DNA from: Oscillospiraceae bacterium
GTDB lineage: Bacteria; Bacillota; Clostridia; Oscillospirales; Ruminococcaceae
Length of the DNA: 5,661 nt
Assembly (NCBI GenBank): GCA_029240015.1
Contig: JARBTU010000125.1
Coordinates: 1 to 5,661, forward strand
Reading direction: 5' to 3'
The translations under genes were made by a program, and so were the position numbers. The notes below the pieces were generated by a model. It worked only from the letters and a program-made list of their open reading frames with translations. It was not told the DNA's origin and made no database searches. Of the stretch, positions 5,606-5,661 are shown piece after piece; within the stretch, counting starts at the first letter, position 1; the number at the start of each line of letters is the position of its first letter.

Positions 5606-5661
5606 TTACGCTTCTTTTTTAATAACCTCAACACCCTTGTAGAAGCCACAATTGCCACATA
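5606..5661 (-). CDS. rpmF: Large-subunit ribosomal protein bL32, C-terminal fragment cut by window edge
   Basis: Only the last 17 codons and the TAA (5608-5606) are in the window, reading CGNCGFYKGVEVIKKEA, preceded by a partial codon that would suit valine. This is the characteristic end of bL32: the second CxxC pair of its zinc ribbon, followed by G-[FY]-Y-K-G and a short V/I/K-rich tail. The protein belongs to the 50S subunit, and the full gene in Firmicutes is about 55-65 codons, so roughly two thirds lies beyond the right edge. Its stop is followed at once by an intrinsic terminator. The fragment is short, but the motif is distinctive enough for a confident name. Confidence 0.88.
   Translation of the reverse strand, partial: CGNCGFYKGVEVIKKEA

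Noticed and set aside
1..5661. Novel defence, mobile, CRISPR or biosynthetic system; tRNA, rRNA or riboswitch
   Set aside because: Every stretch over about 220 bases is covered by a recognisable housekeeping gene. I saw no repeat-spacer array, transposase, recombinase, toxin-antitoxin pair or structured RNA, and the intergenic gaps are accounted for by promoters and terminators.

Overview
The window looks like a piece of chromosome from a low-to-moderate GC Firmicute, most likely class Clostridia. The evidence is the gene order rpmF / DUF512 radical SAM / der / plsY / gpsA on one strand, strong AGGAGG-type ribosome binding sites, near-consensus sigma-A promoters, and a 62-residue zinc-ribbon (Cys4) form of ribosomal protein bL28. 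The bL28 and PlsY sequences remind me of Oscillospirales/Ruminococcaceae-like genomes, but the order-level guess is only impressionistic.

Layout from left to right. (1) Positions 1-538, minus strand: an M50/site-2-protease-like membrane metalloprotease whose C-terminus is cut off by the left edge. (2) 539-756: a divergent intergenic region with two back-to-back promoters, one for the protease (minus) and one for rpmB (plus). (3) 757-945, plus strand: rpmB, a single-gene unit that ends in an intrinsic terminator. (4) 946-1062: the convergent region between rpmB and gpsA, holding that terminator and a second, perfect 14-bp hairpin. (5) 1063-5494, minus strand: a four-gene run transcribed right to left as DUF512 radical SAM protein, der, plsY, gpsA, with gaps of 27-43 nt and a ribosome binding site before each gene; this is very probably one operon. 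(6) 5495-5605: a short spacer with the rpmF terminator, a weak possible promoter and a paired 8-bp direct repeat. (7) 5606-5661: the last 17 codons of rpmF (bL32), cut off by the right edge.

How the genes fit together. GpsA makes sn-glycerol-3-phosphate and PlsY acylates it to lysophosphatidate, so the distal half of the operon is the entry to phospholipid synthesis. Der is a GTPase of 50S assembly, and both ends of the window carry zinc-ribbon 50S proteins (bL28, bL32). The operon therefore joins membrane-lipid supply to ribosome assembly, with one conserved but functionally undefined protein (PDZ + radical SAM + DUF512) at its head.

This is an ordinary housekeeping region. I found no mobile element, phage, CRISPR, toxin-antitoxin, defence or biosynthetic island. 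The points most worth a second look are the DUF512 protein, the perfect hairpin between the convergent genes, and the small repeat pair ahead of the DUF512 gene.
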